From the NCBI RefSeq assembly GCF_001420605.1, contig NZ_LJIZ01000003.1, forward strand, positions 310,001-374,000: 64,000 bases of DNA, in the 5' to 3' direction. The DNA comes from Bacillus sp. FJAT-25509. Its GTDB lineage: Bacteria > Bacillota > Bacilli > Bacillales > Bacillaceae_G. Numbering within the stretch: the first letter of the stretch is position 1; each line of letters begins with the position of its first letter. The notes under the pieces were generated by a model. It saw only the letters and a list, made by a program, of their open reading frames with translations, was not told the DNA's origin and ran no database searches. Of the stretch, positions 1 to 7,128 are shown in pieces. A program made the position numbers and the translations under genes.

Positions 1-1
1 A

Positions 2-553
2 ACTTTTTGTGTGGATTTTAATCGAATGAGAAAATGGCTTACGCTTAATGATGCACCTGTACATTTTGATAATTTTATGAGCTTTATGATTGGTGCCATT
101 GATGCTACATTGGCATCACAAAACTGTGCATTAGCAGCTGAGAATGCTGGCCTTGGTCTATGTTATATGGGCTCTACACTTGCAAATTGTAATCAAATTG
201 GAGAGATTCTTAACTTACCACCAAATGTCGTTCCAATTGTAGGTTATTCATTAGGCTATCCTAAAGAAAACCCTGCATTACGTGACCGACTTCCAAGAAA
301 TGGTCTAGTTCATTATGAACAATATAATGATTATTCAGATGAAGATATTCTTGAAATCTATAAAGAAAGAAATGAAAAAGGTTGGCAACGTTATATGGAC
401 GTTCCAAAGCTTAAAGAAATGACTGAAAAACTAGGATTAAAGAATTTAGCTCAAATTTATACAATCGCAAAGTATACACAAGAATCTCACCATGAATATT
501 CTCAAACAGTTCTAGAATATTTAGAGAAACAAAATTTTATGAATAATAAATGA
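2..553 (+). CDS. NAD(P)H-dependent nitroreductase family flavoprotein, 5' end cut by window edge
   Basis: The frame is open to the left edge (residues FCVDFNRMRKW), so the gene begins outside the window and the in-frame GTG at 11 is not its start. The visible part has the FMN-binding C-terminal half of the nitroreductase fold, with GLGLCYMGS followed by a segment ending in GYSLGYP, the usual '...LPENV.PV..ALGYP' pattern of NfrA/NfsA-like enzymes. The C-terminal 60 residues are charged and helical, as in oxygen-insensitive NfrA-type reductases. Such enzymes reduce nitroaromatics, quinones or flavin with NAD(P)H in the cytosol; the substrate cannot be told from sequence. A hairpin terminator follows directly. 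Confidence 0.85.
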   Translation, partial: TFCVDFNRMRKWLTLNDAPVHFDNFMSFMIGAIDATLASQNCALAAENAGLGLCYMGSTLANCNQIGEILNLPPNVVPIVGYSLGYPKENPALRDRLPRNGLVHYEQYNDYSDEDILEIYKERNEKGWQRYMDVPKLKEMTEKLGLKNLAQIYTIAKYTQESHHEYSQTVLEYLEKQNFMNNK

Positions 554-565
554 TTATTAACAATA

Positions 566-600
566 AAAAAGTCGATTTCCTTTGAGGAATCGACTTTTTA
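566..600 (+). terminator. Intrinsic terminator of the nitroreductase gene
   Basis: GTCGATT at 571-577 pairs with AATCGAC at 588-594. An A-run lies before the stem and a T-run after it. Confidence 0.85.
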
Positions 601-647
601 TATTGTTCACTATTAAAACGGAATCATTATAATAACCATTAGTAAGA

Positions 648-1211
648 TTAAGTTAATAATTGATCCTTTATTGGTTGTAATCTTTTGAATTTTTTATTGT
701 AAGATTGTCTCTCTAACAATTCCTCAACTAATTTTATGGCATCTTCTTTTCGGTTTGCTTTTACATAACATTCAATTATTACTTTATATTGTTCATCATA
801 AGGAATTTTCTCTTGTTTAACTAGCTCAAAAGCTTGATCGAAGCTGTTGGTAGCATTTTTATAATCATTTAAATAAGAATAAGTTCCACCATTACCCACA
901 AGTAATTCTGCACGTTGTAAATCAGTTAGTGATTGTAAATTCAGACCTTCTGTTCTTACTTGAAGAGCTTTTTCATATTCTTTTCTTTCATCATAATTAA
1001 AAGCCTCGTTATGGAAGTGCTCAAATTTTGTTAATTTTTTTCTAGACTTTTTTATTTTTAGTATAATCACAATTATAAATAAATCGATGAATATTGAAAT
1101 AGAATCAAAAACTAGATTTTGTGGTGTATACGTTCCCCAAGCCTTATATACTAAATGAATGAGATCCCATATTAGCTTGAAATACAAAATATATAGAAGA
1201 AATTTTCTCAA
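648..1211 (-). CDS. Membrane-anchored TPR-like protein of unknown function
   Basis: This 187-aa protein has two hydrophobic segments near the N terminus (about residues 5-22 and 36-52), a basic stretch KIKKSRKKL, and then a soluble helical domain. The helices (ALQVRTEGLNL, ATNSFDQAFELV, AIKLVEELLERQ) have the spacing of tetratricopeptide repeats, including an NGGTYSYLNDY turn typical of TPR helix A. It is probably an inner-face membrane protein that binds a partner through its TPRs. It stands alone. I do not recognise an orthologue with a known role. Confidence 0.6.
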   Translation of the reverse strand: MRKFLLYILYFKLIWDLIHLVYKAWGTYTPQNLVFDSISIFIDLFIIVIILKIKKSRKKLTKFEHFHNEAFNYDERKEYEKALQVRTEGLNLQSLTDLQRAELLVGNGGTYSYLNDYKNATNSFDQAFELVKQEKIPYDEQYKVIIECYVKANRKEDAIKLVEELLERQSYNKKFKRLQPIKDQLLT

Positions 1212-1370
1212 ACAGGTCCCAACTTTCTATAATTATCTATATTTATTATAACAATCTAGAATTTAAATGGGGAATTTTAACAAAAATTCTTCAACTTACA
1301 TGCCAAAATATTCTTTAAGATTAATAGTCTTGAAACTCGAATACTTATATAATTCAATTAATAAACATTA

Positions 1371-2030
1371 TCATTTATAAAGATAAACATATAAACTGAT
1401 ACCTTCTTGCTTAATGTTATAATTCTTAAATTCAGTTTCATTTATTAACATCTCAAAATTTTCTTTTGTATACGCACCTTTTTTCAAGAAAGTTTTAAAT
1501 GCAAATTTTACAAAATACTTATCAAAACCCTTCATTTCAGTTTTTCTTATTTCACCTTCAATATCTTCAGCAGTTGCATTATAATTCATATCGATAATAA
1601 GCGACGTTCCACCCGGTTTTAATACCCTATACATTTCTGATAGTGCTTTGACTGGATCCATAAAGTTCTTAAATGCTGCACTGCAAACAATAAAATCAAA
1701 TGTGTTATCATCACAAGGTAGATTTGATGCATTACCTTCTTTAAAATCTACTAAAACATTTGCTTCCTTCGCATTATTTTTTTCGATGCTAACAAAATCT
1801 GGACTTAACTCTACTCCTGTAACATCAAAGCCCATTTTCGCTAGTTCAATAGACAAATATCCTGGTCCAGGTGCTACTTCTAAAATTCTTGCTCCCTCTT
1901 TAACTAAAGATTTAATTTCGTTTGCGTATTCTTTCATTTGTGTTAAACGACTTTTTCGTGAGTTTTTGTCATACCATTTTGCTGTATATCCGTAAATTCC
2001 AATATCTTTTTTCTTACGCTTATTTTTCAT
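1371..2030 (-). CDS. Class I SAM-dependent methyltransferase
   Basis: SAM-binding motif I is ILEVAPGPGYLSIELAKMG. It is followed by the acidic residue of motif II (VTGVELS), motif III (DFIVCSAAFKNF) and the post-motif MYRVLKPGG typical of UbiE/Methyltransf_11 enzymes. The frame extends to a GTG at 2042. The sequence GGGTGGAT then precedes three consecutive ATGs, and the third (2030, MKNKRKKK) has the best Shine-Dalgarno spacing, so I place the start there. The gene is divergent from the TetR gene with three palindromes between them, so it may be co-regulated. The methyl acceptor is unknown. Confidence 0.8.
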   Translation of the reverse strand: MKNKRKKKDIGIYGYTAKWYDKNSRKSRLTQMKEYANEIKSLVKEGARILEVAPGPGYLSIELAKMGFDVTGVELSPDFVSIEKNNAKEANVLVDFKEGNASNLPCDDNTFDFIVCSAAFKNFMDPVKALSEMYRVLKPGGTSLIIDMNYNATAEDIEGEIRKTEMKGFDKYFVKFAFKTFLKKGAYTKENFEMLINETEFKNYNIKQEGISLYVYLYK

Positions 2031-2171
2031 CATCATATCCACCCGATCTCTTTTTTTATGTTATCACTCATTGTTCAAGTCTTATATTTAAATTTATTTG
2101 ATTTAACTAGTAGGTAATTTGTTTGAACTTTAAACTAATTTATATTTTTAGTACAATAAGAGAACAAAACG

Positions 2172-2224
2172 TCTAACAACGTTAGTTATCTAACATCGTT
2201 AGATTAACATCTAACACTGTTAGA
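2172..2224. promoter_or_regulatory. Three tandem 15-bp palindromes, probable TetR operator array
   Basis: Three near-identical palindromes of form TCTAACnnnGTTAGA lie at 2172-2186 (last base T), 2189-2203 and 2210-2224. They are 17 and 21 bp apart and the last ends 35 bp before the tetR-like start. Sites of this size and symmetry suit a TetR-family dimer. Autoregulation, perhaps with control of the divergent methyltransferase, is inferred. Confidence 0.7.
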
Positions 2225-2259
2225 GTCAATGGCAATTATTAAATTTTTGGAGAGATTTT

Positions 2260-2841
2260 ATGGCTATAACGAAAGAAGCAATTGTAAAAGCATCCCTTGA
2301 TATTTTAAATCGTGACGGAATCAGTAATTTATCGATGCGCACATTGGCAAAGGAACTTGAGATCAAAGCCGCATCCTTATATTGGCATATTAAAGATAAA
2401 CAAGCTTTGTATGATTTAATTGCTGAGCACTTAAATAATGAAATTGTCCTACCTGAAGAATTGGATGATGCCAAGGAAGCTTTAACAGCTCTAGCATTTG
2501 AAGTTCGAAGAGTTCTATTAAAGACACGAGATGCAGTAGATGTTTTTGCGCAGTCTATGCCAACTACACCAAGCAGATTAAAAGCAGTCAAATTCACTTT
2601 AGAAAATTTGACTAAATACGGGGTATCTGATCAAAACTGTCTTGTTGCGGGTAACCTATTTAACAATTATGTATTATCTTTTGTAGCAGACGAACATCGT
2701 GCAAAACAGTTCACATACACTCATGAAGAAATAACTGCATTTACTTCATTTTTTGGTGAACAGTATCATTATAGTTTTGACTTTGAAGAACAATTTCTAT
2801 ATGGATTAAAGGTAATATTCGCTGGATTACATACTGAATAA
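2260..2841 (+). CDS. TetR/AcrR family transcriptional repressor (TetR_C type)
   Basis: This 193-aa protein has an N-terminal helix-turn-helix (about residues 24-47), with the motif LAKELEIKAASLYWHIKDK typical of the tetracycline-repressor subgroup. Its C-terminal ligand-binding domain has low similarity to TetR_C. The start is ATG preceded by TTGGAGAG. Three palindromes just upstream are probable self-operators. No efflux pump is adjacent, so the regulated gene may be the divergent methyltransferase or lie elsewhere. The ligand is unknown. Confidence 0.88.
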   Translation: MAITKEAIVKASLDILNRDGISNLSMRTLAKELEIKAASLYWHIKDKQALYDLIAEHLNNEIVLPEELDDAKEALTALAFEVRRVLLKTRDAVDVFAQSMPTTPSRLKAVKFTLENLTKYGVSDQNCLVAGNLFNNYVLSFVADEHRAKQFTYTHEEITAFTSFFGEQYHYSFDFEEQFLYGLKVIFAGLHTE

Positions 2842-2845
2842 ATTC

Positions 2846-2880
2846 AAAAAATCACATCATACTTTCGATGTGACTTTTTG
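2846..2880 (+). terminator. Intrinsic terminator of the tetR-like gene
   Basis: TCACATC (2852-2858) pairs with GATGTGA (2867-2873). A's precede the stem and CTTTTTG follows it. Confidence 0.8.
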
Positions 2881-2966
2881 AAATAGTATTTAGAATTGAC
2901 ATCAAATTTTAATACGATAACTTTCTTTGAAAACGTTGATAAACTAATATGCACTCCTTTGAAATG

Positions 2967-2994
2967 AAAAAGAGCTGATTCATAATCAGCTCTT
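2967..2994 (-). terminator. Intrinsic terminator of the DUF6440 gene
   Basis: AAGAGCTGATT pairs with AATCAGCTCTT, followed on the minus strand by TTTTCATTTC. The stem touches the stop codon of the gene. Confidence 0.75.
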
Positions 2995-3190
2995 ACTCCT
3001 CTTCGCTCTTTTCCTTTATAACCGGTTGCCCGTTCTTATCCAATAATGGAGTGAGCCCTCCAGCATAGCCATGCCAACTAAATAAATATTGTATTCCTGT
3101 CTCTTTATCTTCTATTATTTTTACGCCAGAGGTCATTTTCGCTTCTTTATAAGTTACATTAAATCTAGTATCCAAATCTTTTTCGGACAT
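2993..3190 (-). CDS. DUF6440 family small protein
   Basis: This 65-aa cytosolic protein carries the family core FNVTYKEA, the 'DKETGIQYLFSWHGYAGGLTPLLDKNG' type pattern and a charged C terminus. DUF6440 proteins are widespread small Bacillus proteins of unknown function. An AGGAGG-like site precedes the ATG. It lies 12 bp after the next gene upstream and is probably co-transcribed with it. Confidence 0.8.
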   Translation of the reverse strand: MSEKDLDTRFNVTYKEAKMTSGVKIIEDKETGIQYLFSWHGYAGGLTPLLDKNGQPVIKEKSEEE

Positions 3191-3202
3191 ATGTATTCCT
3201 CC

Positions 3203-3502
3203 TTAATCAAAGCGTACTGTATCAAAACCGTCCATTATATCTTCTAATTCAGTTAGAAAATTTAATTGGACTGGACCAGGAATTTGTTCCAACCACTTTT
3301 TAACTTCAGGTAACTCTTCTGCATCTTCAATATTTGTTGGTTTTGGATCAAGCGTTTCCCACCATTTCTTCAATTCATCAATAAATTCATAGAAATAGCG
3401 TTCAAATCTTTCTGCCCATTCTGCTCCTTCATCATCAGTCGTTTTTTGCATCATGCTCCAAGCTTCCATTGCTGTTTCAAAGTATTCATCAATCTTTTTC
3501 AT
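3203..3502 (-). CDS. Small acidic hypothetical protein
   Basis: The frame is open further upstream, but AAGAAAGGAAAA sits ahead of the ATG at 3502, giving a 99-aa protein starting MKKIDEYFETAMEAW. It is acidic and helical, rich in Trp and Glu, with a LEQIPGPVQLNFLTELEDI segment near its end. There is no signal peptide and no membrane span. I do not recognise the family. It probably forms an operon with the DUF6440 gene. Confidence 0.65.
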   Translation of the reverse strand: MKKIDEYFETAMEAWSMMQKTTDDEGAEWAERFERYFYEFIDELKKWWETLDPKPTNIEDAEELPEVKKWLEQIPGPVQLNFLTELEDIMDGFDTVRFD

Positions 3503-3628
3503 GCTATTTTCCTTTCTTGGTAAAAAAACTACTTTCTCTATTATATTAACTTTTTCAAGCTTTAACTTCATTTGGAAATAGAATTAATTGGGTGTATTTT
3601 TTTTCCATACAACAACCACACTTGTGAT

Positions 3629-3796
3629 TTAAAATCTTGGTCGATCATTGTTATGTGTCTGTCTAGTAATTTCTTCATGCAATTTTTGACTTTCCGTTTT
3701 ATCTGGTGCTTTAGTTCCGAATTTTTTTTGCATAAAGAAACCAAATGCAATTGCGACAACTATAAATCCCCAAAATAAATAACCAAAAAGTGTCAA
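3629..3796 (-). CDS. 55-aa single-pass membrane protein with TTG start
   Basis: This is a short gene. GGAGGGG stands just ahead of a TTG at 3796. The product begins MTLFGYLFWGFIVVAIAFGF, one membrane helix, followed by a basic/polar cytosolic tail (FMQKKFGTKAPDKTESQKL...). A strong ribosome site, a clean N-in membrane helix and coding-like codon use support it over the overlapping frames on both strands. The function is unknown; small membrane proteins of this shape often modulate a larger membrane partner. Confidence 0.6.
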   Translation of the reverse strand: MTLFGYLFWGFIVVAIAFGFFMQKKFGTKAPDKTESQKLHEEITRQTHNNDRPRF

Positions 3797-3848
3797 TTCA
3801 ACCCCTCCAATAATTTAAAGATATTTTCTTCTACTTTCTTGGTAATTT

Positions 3849-3871
3849 ACTCATGAACCATTTTTTAATTA
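3849..3871. repeat. Solitary copy of the 52-bp repeat core
   Basis: ACTCATGAACCATTTTTTAAT matches the start of the units of the tandem array at 42079-42675. This isolated copy suggests that the unit is dispersed in the genome. Confidence 0.4.
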
Positions 3872-3902
3872 GATCTTTTATCTTCTTGATTTTTAAATAA
3901 AA

Positions 3903-3926
3903 AAATCGACGAGAAGTCGATCTTTT
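3903..3926 (-). terminator. Terminator of the membrane protein gene at 3958-4290
   Basis: ATCGAC (3905-3910) pairs with GTCGAT (3916-3921), with A/T runs on both sides. Confidence 0.65.
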
Positions 3927-3957
3927 TATATAGCTAATCAAATAATTTTGTTTCTGA

Positions 3958-4290
3958 TTATTTTACAAACCTATTAAATAATTCAATTAATCCAGGAAGT
4001 AACATCAATACTATTGAGCAATAAACTAAAAGTCCAGTGACTTTATTCGTTAATTTCTCCTTACCTTTCCCATTGTACCATCCACTGAATTGGAATTTGT
4101 TTCGATATAAGACAAATATTAAAATAAGGATTCCAAACGAACTCCACCATCCCGAATTAGATAGATTCACACCTATTTTTGTGTATACTACTGATAAAAC
4201 TGTTGATAATAAAGCACCTAATACCCCAAAGATTACTATAATTCTAATCAATTCTAATATTAATCCCATTGAAGCTGATATTGTCTTCAT
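3958..4290 (-). CDS. Small integral membrane protein, unknown function
   Basis: This 110-aa protein has three hydrophobic segments (about residues 9-38, 47-61 and 84-106), separated by the basic patch YRNKFQFSGWYNGKGKEKL. There are no catalytic motifs and no recognised domain. It is a single gene with its own terminator downstream. It sits beside another small membrane protein gene but is separated from it by that terminator. Confidence 0.55.
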   Translation of the reverse strand: MKTISASMGLILELIRIIVIFGVLGALLSTVLSVVYTKIGVNLSNSGWWSSFGILILIFVLYRNKFQFSGWYNGKGKEKLTNKVTGLLVYCSIVLMLLPGLIELFNRFVK

Positions 4291-4631
4291 TTAAAGCCTC
4301 CATAAATGATTTAATTGCTTTTTAGAATAGTTCCCATCTAATAAATATTCGATATTTGGTAATTTTCACCTTTTTTATTCTATTTAAGAGACCAATATCT
4401 TAACGTTTTCGGTAAAAATTAAATGTAACATACGAAGTATACCCGAATAATAACTCCATTTTAGCATTAGCTTTAAATTTTCAAAACTTGCAATATGAAT
4501 TTTCAGTGGAAATTTACTAAAGGACGTTTTACCATCCTTTTTATTTGTACGCACTTTTCAAATCACAAGGTTAATGCTTCTTTTAAGGAATAAAGTGTAA
4601 ATAGATAGAAAATACTATTGAAAGGTTTTTA
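4291..4631. other. Intergenic region without a recognised gene
   Basis: This 341-bp A+T-rich gap lies between divergent genes. A short stem (AAAGGA...TCCTTT, about 4516-4539) followed by T's resembles a weak terminator with no gene ahead of it. Nothing else stands out. Confidence 0.4.
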
Positions 4632-5141
4632 ATGTTCTGGGGTGATTCTTTGTTTAGTCAGGTCGTAAAATCTATACCTAATTTACTTACAATCGGAAAT
4701 TTATTATGCGGTGTTCTCTCGATTACGTTTAATATGAGTGGTTTAATAATGATTTCTTCAATTTTTATTTTCATTGCTGCTTTTTTTGATCTTCTTGACG
4801 GAAGAGTTGCAAGGAAATTAAAAGTGAATAGTGAATTCGGGGTAGAATTAGATTCTTTAGCGGATATAGTAAGTTTCGGAGTTGCCCCTGCTCTTTTGTT
4901 TCATTCCATTTCGGCACCATCCATCTTAACATCACTTGCATTTATCCTTTTTCCTACAATGGGGGCATTAAGATTAGCAAAATTTAGTGCTAAACCAACG
5001 ATAGGTTATTTTAAGGGCTTGCCGATCCCTGCCGCTGGATTACCACTAGCTGGTATGGGAATGTTTTTTTATAGTAATGCATGGATTACTTTAATCCTTG
5101 CATTCTTAATGGTTAGTCCAATCAGGTTTAAAAAGCTTTAA
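4632..5141 (+). CDS. pssA: CDP-diacylglycerol--serine O-phosphatidyltransferase
   Basis: This integral membrane enzyme of the CDP-alcohol phosphatidyltransferase family makes phosphatidylserine from CDP-diacylglycerol and serine, the precursor of phosphatidylethanolamine. The family signature D-G-x2-A-R-x8-G-x3-D-x3-D is present as DGRVARKLKVNSEFGVELDSLAD. The N-terminal SIPNLLTIGNLLCG is typical of Bacillus PssA. There are four to five membrane segments. Length (169 aa) is close to Bacillus PssA (about 177). The ATG has AAAGG upstream; a TTG at 4650 with GGGGTG ahead is an alternative start. In B. subtilis pssA is followed by ybfM and psd, but here it stands alone with a terminator. Confidence 0.9.
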   Translation: MFWGDSLFSQVVKSIPNLLTIGNLLCGVLSITFNMSGLIMISSIFIFIAAFFDLLDGRVARKLKVNSEFGVELDSLADIVSFGVAPALLFHSISAPSILTSLAFILFPTMGALRLAKFSAKPTIGYFKGLPIPAAGLPLAGMGMFFYSNAWITLILAFLMVSPIRFKKL

Positions 5142-5153
5142 TAACTTCAATAT

Positions 5154-5195
5154 AAAATGCTATTACCTTTTGTAAAGGAAATAGCATTTTTAATT
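5154..5195 (+). terminator. Terminator of pssA
   Basis: AAATGCTATT pairs with AATAGCATTT around a short loop, followed by TTTAATTTTT. Confidence 0.8.
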
Positions 5196-5222
5196 TTTAA
5201 TGAAATATTTTTGTCGCATAAA

Positions 5223-5576
5223 TTATTTATTATTAAATGAAATGATTGAATTTTTTAAAGTGTAGAGTTTTGCTGTGAAAATATAAAGTTCATTATAATT
5301 ATTTTCCACATATTCATCAATAACGCTTATTCCTTTTATAAAGTTCTCGATCAATAAATATGTATATTTTCCATCCCATGCGAACCGATTAATTCTGAAT
5401 AGTTCATCTGCCAATACTTGGAATCTAAATTCTTCAATTAATAGTTTTATTTGATATATTTTGTCTTTATTATTTGTAGATGTGTATTTACTATTTTCAT
5501 AACTATTATGTACTAATTTGACAAAATCATTTATATCTTCAGCCAACATATTCGCTTTTTGCATTTCAAATTTCAT
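5223..5576 (-). CDS. Hypothetical protein
   Basis: GGGGATGGAG lies directly ahead of the ATG at 5576 (MKFEMQKANMLAED), giving 117 aa instead of the longer open frame. The protein is all-helical by appearance (LAEDINDFVKLVHNSYE, KIYQIKLLIEEFRFQVLADEL, ENFIKGISVIDEYVENN). It has no signal peptide, no membrane segment and no Cys/His clusters. I do not recognise the family. It is monocistronic. Confidence 0.5.
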   Translation of the reverse strand: MKFEMQKANMLAEDINDFVKLVHNSYENSKYTSTNNKDKIYQIKLLIEEFRFQVLADELFRINRFAWDGKYTYLLIENFIKGISVIDEYVENNYNELYIFTAKLYTLKNSIISFNNK

Positions 5577-5717
5577 TTCTCCATCCCCTAAAGTGTTAAA
5601 AATATACATCACTAGAGTGTATGTTTTTATTTTAAATCATATCACAAACAATCCAATTAATCCTGTATCCTACACCTTAATGGAAAAAGCATTTCAAATA
5701 AAATAAGGTCCACTATT

Positions 5718-5839
5718 GTAACTCTTTAGTCCACCCGCCAAACGCTCGTTTCGTTACTTCACCTGCCTTCGCAGTGCTTATTACCCTTTATAGAAACTTC
5801 GCGCCTCTAAAAAATCAAGTTTTTGAGTGGAAGAGTTAC
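5718..5839. repeat. Hairpin-bounded dispersed repeat, copy 1
   Basis: The element is bounded by the inverted repeat GTAACTCTT (5718-5726) and AAGAGTTAC (5831-5839). Its interior includes GCCAAACGCTCG, CTTCACCTG, a GTGCTTATTACC stretch and ACTTCGCGCCTC. The same interior motifs recur in the same order at 54326-54457 with a different bounding inverted repeat. G+C in the interior is clearly higher than around it. The right arm overlaps the end of the neighbouring pseudogene. Confidence 0.6.
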
Positions 5840-6166
5840 TTACTTTTAAGTCCACTCTTTACCATATATTCTTCGTATGCTTTATCTATTTTCTTTTTAC
5901 AAATCTCACTTCACATTGTTTTAAGATCATTAACTTTTTCTTCACTAGCATGTTCTGGCTCCATCTCACCGCCAAAACCTATATGCGAATCAACATGCGC
6001 AACTAGACCCAATTCATCTGTTTAGGCAATCTCATTTGGAACATATGTTAAGCCTTATGTTGACAATATTTTCGATACAATGAAAACCTGGTTTTTTAAC
6101 TTGTTTACTAAATCCTGGAATTATTGAACTTTCTTCATTTTTACTACTATGTAAACAATAGATTTC
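5836..6166 (-). pseudogene. Decayed protein gene with two in-frame stops and a frameshift
   Basis: Minus-strand translation gives EIYCLHSSKNEESSIIPGF and KQVKKPGFHCIENIV in one frame. A second frame then gives NEIA-stop-TDELGLVAHVDSHIGFGGE, then MEPEHASEEKVNDLKTM-stop-SEICKKKIDKAYEEYMVKS. The pieces read as one protein interrupted by TAA, TGA and a frame change. No start with a ribosome site remains. I do not recognise the parent family. Confidence 0.55.
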
Positions 6167-6226
6167 TACTAATAATTGGTTATAAGAAATAATAATCTAC
6201 TCCTTTCATCGTTCCTAATCTATTAA

Positions 6227-6798
6227 TTAATCAATCTGTTTTCCATGTTCATCATAATACCGATTTTCTATACTAAATGCATTTGATGCTTTGTACAAAG
6301 TAATGATTTTAGCGCTCGGTCTACCAACTTTTATCTCAACTTTTTCAGTGCTTCCAGTAGCATTCACAAGGCAAACACTCAATTTAGAGACAGTATTATA
6401 ATGATTTGAAATGACTAGTATTTTCAATGGTAAAAGCTTGTCATCTTTATATTTGATAGGCAAAGCAAAGTCTTGTAAGTTTGAATTTACTGTATTTTCA
6501 TTATTACTGTCACCTTCATAGTTCGATTCATATTCAGCATTTAGAAATCTATAGTTTCCTATTTTGTCTTTTTTAAAGTGAATGTATGACGGAGTATCGT
6601 TTTGCAAATAGGCAACATATCGATCATTTCCAAAATCAAAAGTTTTAATAATATCAGTAGTATTTACCCCATTGGATACTGAATGGATTGTTGATATGAT
6701 ATTTTTTTTATTGTTTCCATTCATTTAAATAGTAGGCTTAAGAATATTGCAATTGATGGAGACAAAACTCAACAAAAGCAATAGTTTGTATTTTATTT
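6227..6798 (-). pseudogene. Former secreted protein gene, signal peptide cut off by an in-frame TAA
   Basis: The open frame from the ATG at 6724 (165 aa, MNGNNKKNIISTIHSVSNG) has no ribosome site and starts immediately after an in-frame TAA (6725-6727). Reading upstream in the same frame gives KIKYKLLLLLSFVSINC then NILKPTI, a signal-peptide-like stretch. The simplest reading is an exported protein whose 5' part has decayed. The remaining domain is beta-rich (LKILVISNHYNTVSKLSVCLV) and of unknown family. Alternatively the short form could be made from a weak start. Confidence 0.5.
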
Positions 6799-7128
6799 TC
6801 TGATTGAAAACAGTCGACCTCCATTGACTTTTTTTTGCTTCTATTGTTCTTAATTATCCAATATACATAATTTTCCGTCAATTGGGTTATTTTTTCTTCT
6901 AACTATATTTATTCCACTCTTCTGTTCATATAAAAAACTAACCAACAAATTTTGTTACAAATACCTCATCTCGAAATATGGTAATTCGTTCAAATTAATG
7001 GAAATTTTACTATCAGCAGCTTTCATTTGAATATATAATATAAAGTGCGGAAGTGTTCAATTTGAACTTTCGCTCCATCAAATCGTAATACCTTACTGTT
7101 CTGCCTTTTTGAAAAGGGAGGAAGTAAA
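6799..7128. other. Intergenic region with a palindrome and probable promoter of the RNA-repair cassette
   Basis: There is no gene in this stretch. A perfect 13-bp palindrome GTTCAATTTGAAC lies at 7055-7067, and a TATAAT-like hexamer lies about 20 bp before it. AGGGAGGAAG precedes the start at 7129. The palindrome could be an operator for the two downstream genes. Confidence 0.4.

Noticed and set aside
2928-2941. TGAAAACGTTGATA, 13 of 14 match to a cre site
   Set aside because: It lies between the ends of two convergent genes, not near a promoter, so a CcpA role is unlikely.
3572-3778. Overlapping 60-68-aa frames on both strands
   Set aside because: The 55-aa frame with GGAGGGG and a clean membrane helix (3629-3796) explains this stretch better.
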